The notes beneath the pieces were generated by a model. It saw only the letters and a program-made list of their open reading frames with translations. It was not told the DNA's origin and did not search any database. Shown here in pieces: positions 10,679-21,064 of a DNA stretch of 64,000 nucleotides. The stretch's first letter is position 1, and every line of letters begins with the position of its first letter. This stretch comes from Trichaptum fuscoviolaceum (Eukaryota; Basidiomycota; Agaricomycetes; Hymenochaetales; Trichaptaceae). The translations under genes were made by a program, and so were the position numbers. The stretch is taken from NCBI GenBank assembly GCA_910574455.1, contig CAJSYZ010000005.1, forward strand, positions 6,386,001-6,450,000, in the 5' to 3' direction.

Positions 10679-13600
10679 ATGTCAACTCAAAGACAGACAA
10701 GAGCTAAGAACAGCGAAAAGCACCCCGGAGCAGTCGTTGGACAACTCAGAACAAGACGAACACAGGAGGAGATATTGCGGGAGAAGGAAGAAAAAGAGAA
10801 AAGGAAAGTACGGCAGGCAGAGAGGCGGGATGAGGCATTGAAGGAGAAGGAAGAGAAGGAAAAGCAGAAGGAAGAGCGGGCAGCCTTCCGCAGAGCTGCG
10901 GCCCAGCAAGTCGCGGTTGCGAAAGAGAGGAAAAAACTCGCTGCGGAGCAAAAACGGGCAGCAAAAGAACAAGAGGCAGCTGACAAGGTTCGCAAGAAGG
11001 TGACTGCAGCAGAGAACCAAGAAGCAGCGATGCTAGAGACCGTAGAGCTTGAAAACAACTTGTCAAAGGCTCTTGAGACACGCACCCAGATGGGCTCAAC
11101 AGTGCCCAAACTCACTGGCAAACGTGGACGTAGAAAGCCAAAAGGCGAAGCTAGCAGTAAGTCTTCAACTTTAGATCAGTGATGACACAGATCATTTGAA
11201 CTGGCATAAACAGACTCGAAGAACGATGTTAAAGACGTATCGGGTTGTGAAGATGGACACAACGAAGACTTGGATATTCGTGAGTAACATTGCCTATACA
11301 TTTTCAGATGATCTCAAAGCTTGGAGGTTGAACACTGTGACTCACCTTAATGCGAAGCAGCGAGTATGGATGAGCCAAACAGGGAGCCTGCAAAAAAGGC
11401 TAGGAAAGAAGATTCCAAAGGTGAACTTCCATTTCGCACACGTGTGCAGACCGCAAAGATGTCCAGGTCTGCCGCCACCGTGACTCCCAGCGACGCATTC
11501 TTTCACGCTCCTGCAGGACCGAACGAGAGTCTTTCTGGTGAAGAAACGGACATAATAGACTCGCCCGCTACGTCAAGGCGGAACGACAAGACAAAACGCC
11601 CTGTCAGGGCGCTTCGCAACACAGATGATTCCACTTTCATTGGTGAAGAGGGTGGAGGTCTTGAGGTGCCAGTGGCAGGGATAGACTCAGAAAGGATCAA
11701 TTTGTGAGTTTGAGGTTTGAATCTTGCATTGCGTCTGAATCAGTATCTGGTACTGTCAAGTCGATGTAATGGTGAGTGAGAAGCTTGATTTAGACTCAAT
11801 TATTAAACTCATACTAGTATGATCATCATCATCCCGACTACCTACTCAGGCTACTACTACCGTGACGCTCCCGGGCCGAGACCCAACTTCAAGTTGGAAA
11901 TCCTTCACCTGCAACATTGACGCTCTTGTCTTTGCTACCACTATATTATGAGCCTTGCTGACGCAAAGCTGCACCAGACACACCGTCGAATTGCCAGATG
12001 ATGAAAACTTAAGTCCCTGGGAGGATGAAGGAGAAACAATAACCCTTACAAGCTATCATGGTGTAAAAAATAGCACAATCAGCGTGCAACAGAAGGCACA
12101 TCTTGTCGATTCGGAATCAAATGTTGTGAGTTGACGGAGCATTAGAATGGCAGATGCAGTCTGAATAACTTGTTTATAGGGCGGAAGCGATCCGAAGAGG
12201 CTAACAAGGCCGGCTCAAGCTTGTGTGAGTCCGACTGATTACTGTTCGATTCATGTCAGTTGCTCCATGACCGTTTGTTCATATTCCTTCGTTATTGTTT
12301 ATCTGCCAACTGCCGTCTCATGAACAGGATGGAGGTAGCAGCAACGTCAACTCGAAGAAAAGGAAGTTATTGCGTGACACTCTTTCCGGGTCGCAGGTTT
12401 CAACGGTAAGCGATGTCATATCATTCTACATTTTTTCAATCTACTGAGTAATCCCTTCCCGTACTCGAGGATAAGAATAACAAGATAAATCCAGGTGGAC
12501 AGGTGAGTACCAGACAGTGATCTTCATGGTACATCCTTCCTTCATTGCTTACTGAATTGGTATTTTGATAGGATGCAAACAAGAGGACTGCTATTTCGCA
12601 GCTTAGCGCACCGGTAAGTCTATCTTATCTCAACTTCTCTCGTTCCCCCCTTATTTATGGTTGTAAGGTGCAATCACTAGCCTTGGAACCCCGTGTACAG
12701 GTATGTGTGAGTGTCAATGCACTGTAGGCTCACTTCCGGTGCTCTCCTGTGGCAACTATTCGTTTCCTTCTTCACTTCAAGTTGAGCGCTAATGTGTGAA
12801 TATGAATAGGACATCACAGTCACAAAGAACGGAAAGAGGAAGTCGCCACCAGACACCGACTCTCAGGTTAATGTGGTAATTCTTCTACCTTCACGTGCAA
12901 TGAATTCCTTCATTTTATGTTTACTTATTTTAAACCATCTCAATAGGCTAATAAGGCTGTCAAGATCAAGAAGTCATTGTTGACTGACATGGACACACAG
13001 GCCGGTGCCACAGTAAGCGTCAATTCTATGGTAACCGGCATTTTAAGTTCGTATCTGATCAGGCGGAAAGGACTTGAGTAAGAAGAGGAAACCCTCTGAC
13101 ATTCCTTATCGGCCTGAGGCCGATATGACAGTAAGTGCTTCTTTTCGAGCTGTTCACTTGCCACGGATAACAGCTTTCTGACGTGCTGCAGCCGGAGCTT
13201 GGATCCGCTAACCTCTAATCGCAAGAGGCAGTCGCTGGTGGCTGATAATGAAGTAAGTGAGAGTCGATTGATACACTCTAAATGTAGACATTCACCTTTT
13301 TTTCTTACTAATAGTCTGGTGGTCGAAAGATGTCGTTAGCACCTCGAGCACCGTCCCTTGCAATGACGAGAGCATCCTGCACCCCCGGACCCGAAGTGTT
13401 AGTGACTGGGGCTTATCAAGGTCATCGCAAAGTCTCTCGGACTACTAGCTCAGTTTGTCGAATCAAATTCATTTCTATGACATATTTTGCTGATTTACTT
13501 ATATGCAGACATCAGTGGGACTTGAGGACAAGGATCAAAATGAAGGAAGGGAAGGATCTCGCGTGCCAGGCAGGAAAAGGGCGACGAACCAGTGTCTCCC

Positions 13601-15049
13601 TCCCGGTACTCAGGCAGGATGGACTCATATTCTATTACCTTCACTATTTCGCGCAGTTGGAAAGTCCGTCACACCATGGCAAACTCCGGACAATAAGCTC
13701 ATCAGCTCACTGTGGGGGAAAGTGTTTGATTCTGTGGAATTCAGTTACGAAACTCAGTTCGCCGATATCTGTTCTCTAGTTGAGTCAATCTAACTTATCT
13801 CCAAGTCACCTTTACCAAATTGAGATGCGATCCTTGTATTTCAGGTGGCCCAGAGATGCTCTGATAGCTGGCGCAAGAAACTTTTTGAGAAAGCTGAGCA
13901 ATCAGTTGCAAGTTTTATCAGCGGCGAACAATCAAAATCAATGCGAAACGAAGCAATTGTGAAGACGTTGCAGTCGCTAGTTGACAAGAAGAAAGCCGAA
14001 CCGTTTCTATGGGAAAGCTGGTATAGTATGGAGAGGGTAAGTAAAAGAGTATTTATTGTCGCATTTTGTGTCCATGCATTGACCCTAATTGTACAGAAGC
14101 AAGGACTGTTCTGCTCTGACCTTGTAGTCTCAGTGTTGTCCGTACACATTGTCTTGGCCATGGGTCGGCATAAAATACTGGACAGAAACACCATAGGAAA
14201 GCCTATCGGTGCCCTCGCCCTTGCGGCAACAGCGGTATCTACTTTTTTCAGCACTTATATTGTCCTTATTCGCTGATCTTCCCATGGATAGGTCAAGGTT
14301 GCCATTGATAAACAGGTGGCTCGGTTGCAAAATATCAAAGAAGAACTTGGCGGCGCTGAGTGGTATTTCACTAGCGCTCTGTGGCAACCTCATACGGACG
14401 ACTATGTTAACTTGTTGTCAAATCCCTCTTTCTTCACTGAATCAAACTGGGAAAAGGTTCGATCCCGCCTCCTAGCTTACGATGCCAGTACAGATATCGA
14501 TACGAGAAAGAACACCGAACTTGTTGGATCGGGTATCACTGGCAGGGACTTCTCCTTGTATTTTGACGTTATAGATGCAGATTCGACCTGCGAAAAAGTG
14601 TATGACGAAGACGCTGATAATTGGGAAGACGGAACCGACGGAACCGACGATAAGGGCGAAGAGCGTGAGGTGGCTGAGTATAGAGGCGAGGTGGAAGGTG
14701 ATGCAGAGGACGAGCATGCTAATGCTGAGGGTGACGACAACCTGAGTGAGAGCGGGGACGAGGGAGTTGACAAGATTGAGTGCAAGGGCGATGATGACGG
14801 CGAGGGCGATGACGACGGCGAGGGCGATGACGACGGCGAGGGCGATGACGACGGCGAGGGCGAGGACGACGGCGAGGACGACGGCGGGGCGAGGGCGATG
14901 ACGAGGGCGAGGACGACGGCGAGGGCGACGGCGAGGACGAGGGCGAGGGCGAGGGCAAGGACAAGGACAAGGATTTAGGTGGAGATGGTGATCATGAGGA
15001 GGACGACGCTTCAAAATGGGATTCGGCTACGGACTGCGTAGACTTCTAA
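10679..15049 (+). pseudogene. Transposon accessory gene, copy 1: coiled coil, basic micro-exons, acidic tail
   Basis: A many-exon gene divergent to the transposase. Exon 1 (from ATG 10679) encodes a Lys/Glu/Arg-rich coiled coil (EEKEKRKV-type runs). Between about 11.9 and 13.3 kb follows a string of very short exons, each with a clear GT-AG pair and often a basic core such as SKKRKL, NGKRKS, KIKKSL or SKKRKP. A conserved globular part (13.5-14.4 kb) contains LPPGTQAGWTHILLPSLFRAVG and KPIGALALAATAV. I recall this style from large hypothetical proteins repeated in Agaricomycete genomes. The end is an Asp/Glu/Gly tail and the stop at 15047-15049. Near 13211 one extra base compared with copy 2 (GCTAACCTCTAATCGC against GCTACCTTTAATCGC) puts a stop in one micro-exon. 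The function is unknown; the basic and acidic stretches suggest a nuclear, DNA- or histone-binding partner of transposition. Confidence 0.7.
14785..14975. repeat. Acidic tandem repeat (unit GAGGGCGATGACGACGGC)
   Basis: Tandem 18-bp units encode DDDGEG-type repeats, grading into imperfect GAGGGCGAGGAC units near the 3' end of the accessory gene. The matching stretch of copy 2 (about 55893-55945) is much shorter, so repeat number has changed since the copies split. Confidence 0.9.
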
Positions 15050-15279
15050 GGGCAAATCAATCACTAGTGAGCCTCTTCTTTTCGTTTCTGTCCGTGCGCT
15101 CAACATTATATTACCATCGACTCGCAGAGCAGTCTTCAATTCTGCATGTTCTTTGGCGTAGCAGTAGAAACAAAGGCACGGCAGCGAAATGTGGCCTGCC
15201 ACTGCCCGTCACGGAAGAGGTTCAGGATAATGTCGTGGCGGATCCCATGATAGCGACTGCTATGCTTAGTCTTGCGTAA

Positions 15280-15659
15280 ATGACTGATGTACTTGAACGC
15301 TGAGGCACTGATAGCTACATAATGTTGTCTTATATATTTCTGATGCAATGAAATACTTGGAACGTTCTTATGCACTTAGACTCTTGAGCACTGCAATTTG
15401 TCTTACAACACTTGTCTACTGCTGTAATTAAAGGATGATACACTGGAGCACTGGGGTGCAGAATGCCTGAAACACTTAGAGCACTGATTCAGCCATCTTT
15501 CCTTATTTAAGCCAGCCCGCACTTATTTCAGCCAACTTGTCCTGAATAATGGGAGGACATGCATGAATAAGTAAAGCTTGCCTTATTTAAGACTTCAGTC
15601 TCTCAGGACGTTTAAGTAACACTTAAGTCACTTTCAGCAGAAAGTAGTTTCCCTGATGT
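15280..15659 (-). repeat. Terminal and subterminal region of transposon copy 1
   Basis: Reading inward from 15659, the end carries repeated short motifs: CTTAAATAAGG twice, CTGAAATAAGT, and CAGTGCTC/CAGTGCTCC/AGTGCTCTAAG variants. Such subterminal motifs are transposase-binding sites in CACTA elements; the binding role here is inference. The opposite end of this copy was not found, so the true terminal inverted repeat length and the target duplication are unknown. Confidence 0.7.
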
Positions 15660-15785
15660 AGTATGCCAGTGTCGAGCTTCAAGTTCAGCCGTGGGAAAGA
15701 ATTTGCTAGTAAGTACTACATTAGTGTCTGTAACAACTTGAACTTGAATAATGTCGCCCGACTTGCTTGTCGTCCACCAGTATCT

Positions 15786-17226
15786 ATGGGTATTCAGTAT
15801 CGGCAGGGTGCCAGCAATGGCGTACAAGGGAAGGCGAATCAAAAGGACATAGGTGCGTTGCGTGTTTCTAAACTAAAACATTCCGAATAATACGACTTTC
15901 AGATTTCAGCTACTTCGGCGGGGCTGAGTCGCTCAATGAAGGGCGTTCACCGCGTCGAACAGTTGTCGTCAAGCCCACGTCAACTGACGATGGCGTGTCT
16001 CATATAGCTCCTCCACAAGACCCTAAAGACTTCCTCTGGCTGATGACCGAAGAACCGCACCGGTCGCGACGCGCAGCAATCATGAAGGCGCACCCCGAGG
16101 TCGTGAAGCTCATGGGCCACGAGCCTCTCACCAAGTGGTTGGTGCTGCTCGTCGTGGCGCTCCAGCTTGGTGCCGCGTATGCGCTTCGGAGGACGAGCTG
16201 GTTTGATTGGAGGTTCATCGCGACGGCGTACGTTCTCGGAGGAACAGCGAACCACAACTTATTTCTGGCTATTCATGAAATCACTCATAACCTCGCTTTC
16301 CGTACTGTCCGGGCAAACAAGCTCCTTGCCATCTTCGCGAATCTGCCTATTGGCATTCCATATGCAGCGACTTTTAAGGTAAGCTGTCATCTCCTCGCAA
16401 CTTTGCGTCTTCATGGCCAGCCGGACACGCACTTTAAAGACATTTGAGTTAATGTTGATTTTAGAAGTACCATATCGAACACCACAAGCATCTTGGCGAA
16501 GATGGAATAGATACCGACCTTCCAACGCATCTTGAGCTCATCTGCCTTAACAACGTCCTCGGCAAGACATTCTTTGCTACCTTCCAAATTTTCTTCTATG
16601 CTCTTCGCCCTGGCTTCGTCCGCTCACAAACACCGACACCATGGCACTTTCTGAATATCGCTGTCCAAATTCTGTTTGACATCGTATTAGTCCAGAACTG
16701 GGGCGCCAGTGCGCTTCTCTATCTGCTGTTGTCGAGCTTCTTCGCGGGCTCGCTGCACCCGTGTGCTGGGCATTTCATCGCGGAGCATTATGTGTGGGAT
16801 GGCTTGAATCAAGAAACATATTCGTATTATGGACCATTAAACTGGCTGGCTTATAACGTACGTTTTCGTCTTTCTTGTCTTCCTCACCTTTCTTGACTTG
16901 TCTTTGGCGTATCCTTCCTCTCTCAACACTGACAATAGGTCGGATATCACAACGAACACCACGACTTCCCTTCCGTCGCCTGGACGCGATTACCAGCCTT
17001 ACGAAAATTAGCCCCAGAATTCTACGACACGATCCCTTCACATCCTTCTTGGCCCATGGTTATCGTCAATTTCATAAGAGATACAAACGTTGGCATGTAT
17101 GCGCGCGTGAAGCGGAAAGAGAAAGGGGCCCCACTCGTGTGGGATGGTGGGAATGTCACTCCTGCTGCCCCAAGGGACGTTAAAACCGAGGAGAGAGTGG
17201 CAGGCGCAGGGCAGGACTCCGACTAG
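15786..17226 (+). CDS. Sphingolipid delta-4 desaturase (dihydroceramide desaturase)
   Basis: Introduces the delta-4 double bond into the sphingoid base of dihydroceramide at the ER membrane. Four exons keep phase throughout: 15786-15852, 15903-16378, 16465-16857 and 16939-17226, giving 407 aa. All three iron-binding histidine boxes are present: HEITH (about 147-151), HIEHH (184-188) and HNEHH (316-320), together with hydrophobic membrane stretches and an N-terminal DFSYFGG motif. The C-terminal HDFPS..W..LP.LR.LAPEFYD block is typical of this family and separates it from plain fatty-acid desaturases. I chose the ATG at 15786 because it precedes a good 50-nt intron; an in-frame ATG at 15663 would start four bases outside the transposon end. 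The promoter is reduced to about 126 bp between the transposon and the start. Confidence 0.93.
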
Positions 17227-18186
17227 TATTACGGAGGCAGGCAGTCGGATTTTTTTGATGTACGTGTAAATATCATTAGAGTAGACGTTGGTCACTGATG
17301 AAGTTAAACATTCATTGTATCTCGAGTGACATCCGTATGTCGTGGCAAGACGCCAAGACACAGTACAAGCAACAGCTGTGGAATAATGACCATTTTCTAA
17401 ATTAATTACTCTGATTACATCGTTGAAGCTCTGTCTTTGAATTTCCGCGTTGCCTTCGCACTTTGACCGCATCATATAATACAGGTCTGGGACAAAGGTA
17501 CGTTAGTCACAGTCCGAATCTCCGTAACGTTCTTACAAATGAGTGCGCAGGACTGATTTGATGCTTTTCATCATAAATTAATACGAATACACACTGGTGG
17601 CTGTTCGCAATTTACTATTATACGAGGTGGGATAGCTTATGAAGTCGGTGGTTCAGGAGGCGAACTCTCATGAAGCCCAACTTGAATACGGTATTCTATT
17701 TCGATTCTCACGAGCTCCTTCAGGCTTTGACCAACTTCTCAGAACTGATACTGGTATAAGCTTTTCTCAGATGAGTTATATGGTGTTGCGATTCACTGTG
17801 TTGGCCATTGTCTGACACTATCGACTTGTCACACCACAACTTGCACAGCTTCCAGTAAGTGACTCTCTTTGGGATCTAACTTAATGAATCCGCCTAACTG
17901 CGCAGCACCTAGTAAGGTTTCGAGTGCAAAAACTTGTAGTCATACTAGGATGGAAAGCATAGCTACCCAAGGAATCGTCTCTTCCGAAGTTAAGAGAACG
18001 ACTACGCAAAAGCACACTAGCACTCTATCCTAGAACTACTCTGCGCGCCGCAGAGACTGTGCTCTCGCTATTATCGGTTCCGCAGGCGTAGTTGATGGAT
18101 CTTAGTTGCGCAGCTGGACTTCGCAATACCGTATAAACGCGCTATGCAATCCATGGTCTCCCCGTACGCCGTCTGTTACACGCCTA
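17227..18186. other. Intergenic, no gene seen
   Basis: I see no convincing coding frame, tRNA or repeat. The stretch holds the 3' end of the desaturase gene and presumably the promoter of the next gene. Confidence 0.6.
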
Positions 18187-19412
18187 ATGCATTCCATGCC
18201 AACTGCGTCTCAATTTTACCAGATACTCGACAGAGACTCAATCTACGACACGCTCTTCGCTTATCTCTCGCCTGCCAGCATCTTTCGCACTGCTCGGACA
18301 TGCCACGTCGCTCGTCAAGCTTCAATTGACTACCAATCTCGCGCATTTGACATACATAGGCACCTGAAGCGCTTCTTCGCTGATCCCGTGGGCTTCAGAG
18401 CCTTGCAAGCCCAGACGGGAGCTGTCATATCCGGGTCCAATGCACTACAGTTTTTCGACCGAGACATCTATCCGGACTCAGATTTAGACATCTTCGTTAA
18501 CGTAGGGAATGCGCTCGACGTCTGTACTTGGATCGCACAAAGCGCGGGGTACGGATACTCGTTTGAACCAAATGAGATACAGCGGGCTGAGGGTTTATTC
18601 ACCTTTTCGGACGCAATTGAAAATTTCGGTGCCCATCATAACTCTGTTAATCTCGATTGGAATCGATACGAAGAATCAGCGGCTTACTCAGTGATCAACT
18701 TCGTCTCTGCAGCGGGCTTTCTGAGCACGAGAAAAGTGCAAATCATCGCCACATCAAGTACGCCGATGGCGAATATCTTAAAATTCCACTCCAGTATGTA
18801 GTCTTCACTCTCAAATGTCCTGTTCATTGATTATATTGGCCTCGGATGATAACAGCCGTCGTTATGAATGCAATAACCTACCGAGCGGCCTATTCGCTCT
18901 TTCCATTAGAAACCTTCGAGAATCGACGGCTGCTATTCTTGAGGGACGAACGCAGTGCACTAGCTGTAAGCAAGTATTATGCTCGAGGCTGGGAAGACGT
19001 CCCACTTACGGAGTCTATGCCACGTTATGCTTACTATCGTACTTACAACATTGGAAAGCGTTGGGTCGAAGACAATAGGACCTGGATTATTCCTTTCGAT
19101 ACCAGAGATGTCGAGATACGCCTCGCAGTAAATGGGGTGCCCCAAAATCTAACCTCTCTGAACATTGACCCATTTTCCCTGAACAGCTTCAGCGTGACAT
19201 TCACTGCACCTGGAGTTGCTACGGATAGGATCCCAGACTACATTACGCCAGGGCTTGCTCGACTGTCAATCGATTTCGACATCGTTAAATCTGACTTCTT
19301 CGAGAATGTCTACACCACCTGTCCAGAACTCGCATTGAAGATGAGAAGCATGACTTGGAGCCTGGGAGAAATCTTACATGATGAGCCGATGCTGTCTGTG
19401 AACCAAAGGTAA
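18187..19412 (+). CDS. F-box-like protein with nucleotidyltransferase-like motif
   Basis: Two exons, 18187-18793 and 18856-19412, joined in phase across a 62-nt intron (GTATGT...AACAG). The N-terminus (YDTLFAYLSPASIFRTARTCHVAR) is F-box-like. It is followed by VISGSNALQFF...DSDLDIFV, a G-S plus D-x-D pattern like the active site of minimal nucleotidyltransferases. Such F-box-like proteins are numerous in Agaricomycetes and their substrates are unknown. The start is the first ATG in frame after a stop-free but unlikely upstream stretch. The end may extend: the stop overlaps an AGGTAACG donor-like site. Enzyme activity is not shown by the sequence. Confidence 0.75.
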
Positions 19413-19942
19413 CGCACTCCATTACAGTAACCCCACTGGCAAATTGAAGGGTTAATGAGAGCGGCAACAGTGATGCGGCATTCCGAATAATTAACGAAAT
19501 TTGTCGGCGACATTGTCATTGCAACTTGATGATCCCACGTAGGTTAGAGCGAGAAAGAATCTGTGCTAGGCTAATCTGATTTCGATAGGAGGAGGGTTCA
19601 CCTACGACGAGCAACTTCACGAACGGAAGCTGTTGAACAAATGCAGAGCGCATGCGATGCTTCGATGTGCCGCTGGGCTGTTCCTTAGGGTTGCTGCTGA
19701 AGAGTGCGGAGAACCAGGAGACGAAGAGTCGGATTTCCTGGAAGAAGAGTACACTGTTTTTTGATATTCGATTGACTAACAAGAACTACAAAAATATTTA
19801 AAATCTGAATGAATCACTGGCATGAATTAATGCTCAATAATAATAAATACTTCAGGGCAGGCCTCATAGCCACGTCTACTACTACTACTTACTGACAGCC
19901 AATAGTCTGACCTGAAAGCCGCCCGCTTGGCAACCTACTACC
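19413..19942. other. Intergenic, no gene seen
   Basis: No supported gene. A short (CTA)n run (ACTACTACTACTAC) lies near 19877-19890, one of the scattered trinucleotide tracts of the window. Confidence 0.6.
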
Positions 19943-21064
19943 ATGAACAATTGCCCGTTCGAACTTCTTACTTCTATCGTTGAGTTCGTCTGCTCAGACG
20001 ACACCGAACACTCAGCACAAACGTTGAGTGAAGTATCAAAGCTCTTTTATCTGATAGCTGGACCTATTCGCTTTCGTCGTCTATGCATATGCGGTCTCGA
20101 GCAACTTGAACAGGTGTTGGGCGCAATCGATCGGAGTGCAGATCCCCAACACATACGAATTCATCACCTTTTCTTGTGCAGCTACACGAAAGAGCATGCT
20201 TTGGCGAACGATACACGCATGGAGGGTCCCAAAGGTTCATTCTACGCGACAGAGGCCGGTCAAGGAGTGGAAATTGGTTACTACGATCAGCATCCCCGAT
20301 TCTGGGACAAGACATCTCGCCTCCTTCATATTGCTTCATCCTCTCTTCGAACGCTATCTATTCTTGATTTCTTACCATATCCGGATCCTGTACGCTACTA
20401 CAACAAGACAATAACAGCATTCGACGAAACGAGACTGCTGTATGCACTATCGTCTGTGCAATCGTTTCCATGTCTTTCTTCTCTCGTTGTGAAGCATGAT
20501 TTACGTCGGGGAAATACTCTCTCTAATCCAGATAGTCCATGGCATCGTCCGGAAATGAACAAGCTGGTAAAGCTGTCGCTGATGGCACGATGTATATATG
20601 GGAGAGTAAACGAGGCCTCACGTATTCATCCACTTCTCAACGGCATCCACGACAAGCACCCATGTTTGGAGCACCTTACCATCCTCACCAATGTCGGTGT
20701 TACTTTCTTCAGCTTGATGTCTCACTTCTGTGGTGTACCTCCTGCACAAGATGGCGACAATCTGGATAGTGATGCCAGTTTCGCGATGCAAATGGTCATA
20801 AACTGTATCGAGAAGCGCAGGCTTCCGGGAAATTTGCATACGGCTGAAGCGCGCCTGGGACGTTCACCTACTTACGCAAGATCGTCAGGATTCGCTACGA
20901 CGTTCTTTGAAGAGTATGTGTTGGAGTTCCTCAAGGATCTGAGGGCGAAAGCTATGCACGGGATGGTCATCATGCCGTTCACACCTACGTATCCAGAAGA
21001 AGGTGATAGAGAATATGAAATCTTTCTCTCGGAATGGAAACGAGACCGTATGACATTTGAGTAG
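19943..21064 (+). CDS. F-box-like protein, single exon, 373 aa
   Basis: One uninterrupted frame from ATG 19943. The opening block (CPFELLTSIVEFVC, then TLSEVSKLFYLIAGPIRFRRL) matches the F-box pattern used by basidiomycete F-box proteins to dock onto Skp1 in SCF ubiquitin ligases. The rest is leucine-rich but without clear repeats. It is probably a substrate adaptor; the target is unknown. The absence of introns is unusual next to its neighbours but common in expanded F-box families. Confidence 0.75.
   Translation: MNNCPFELLTSIVEFVCSDDTEHSAQTLSEVSKLFYLIAGPIRFRRLCICGLEQLEQVLGAIDRSADPQHIRIHHLFLCSYTKEHALANDTRMEGPKGSFYATEAGQGVEIGYYDQHPRFWDKTSRLLHIASSSLRTLSILDFLPYPDPVRYYNKTITAFDETRLLYALSSVQSFPCLSSLVVKHDLRRGNTLSNPDSPWHRPEMNKLVKLSLMARCIYGRVNEASRIHPLLNGIHDKHPCLEHLTILTNVGVTFFSLMSHFCGVPPAQDGDNLDSDASFAMQMVINCIEKRRLPGNLHTAEARLGRSPTYARSSGFATTFFEEYVLEFLKDLRAKAMHGMVIMPFTPTYPEEGDREYEIFLSEWKRDRMTFE

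Larger units (their letters stand above)
6400..15659 (-). mobile_element. Plavaka-like (CACTA-group) DNA transposon, copy 1
   Basis: The inner end is at 15659: the sequence reading inward (reverse complement, beginning ACATCAGGGAAACTACTTTC) matches the start of copy 2 at 55209 and diverges immediately outside. The element carries a transposase gene (minus) and a divergent accessory gene (plus). In the first 320 bp I count four mismatches between the copies by eye, so they separated recently. The outer end is not identifiable; the two genes at 1-5.8 kb may lie inside it. The orientation given is that of the transposase. Confidence 0.85.

Noticed and set aside
10682..11121. Long minus-strand frames opposite the accessory gene coiled coil
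   Set aside because: They are Ser/Phe/Leu mirror images of the Lys/Glu-rich exon; the plus strand has the ATG, codon logic and splice signals.
14472..15014. Pro/Arg- and Val/Ala-rich minus-strand frames opposite the acidic tail
   Set aside because: Pure shadows of the 18-bp acidic repeat; they change completely with repeat number between the copies.
17880..18080. Possible small structured RNA between desaturase and F-box gene
   Set aside because: I could not fold it into a 5S rRNA, U6 or tRNA pattern by eye.
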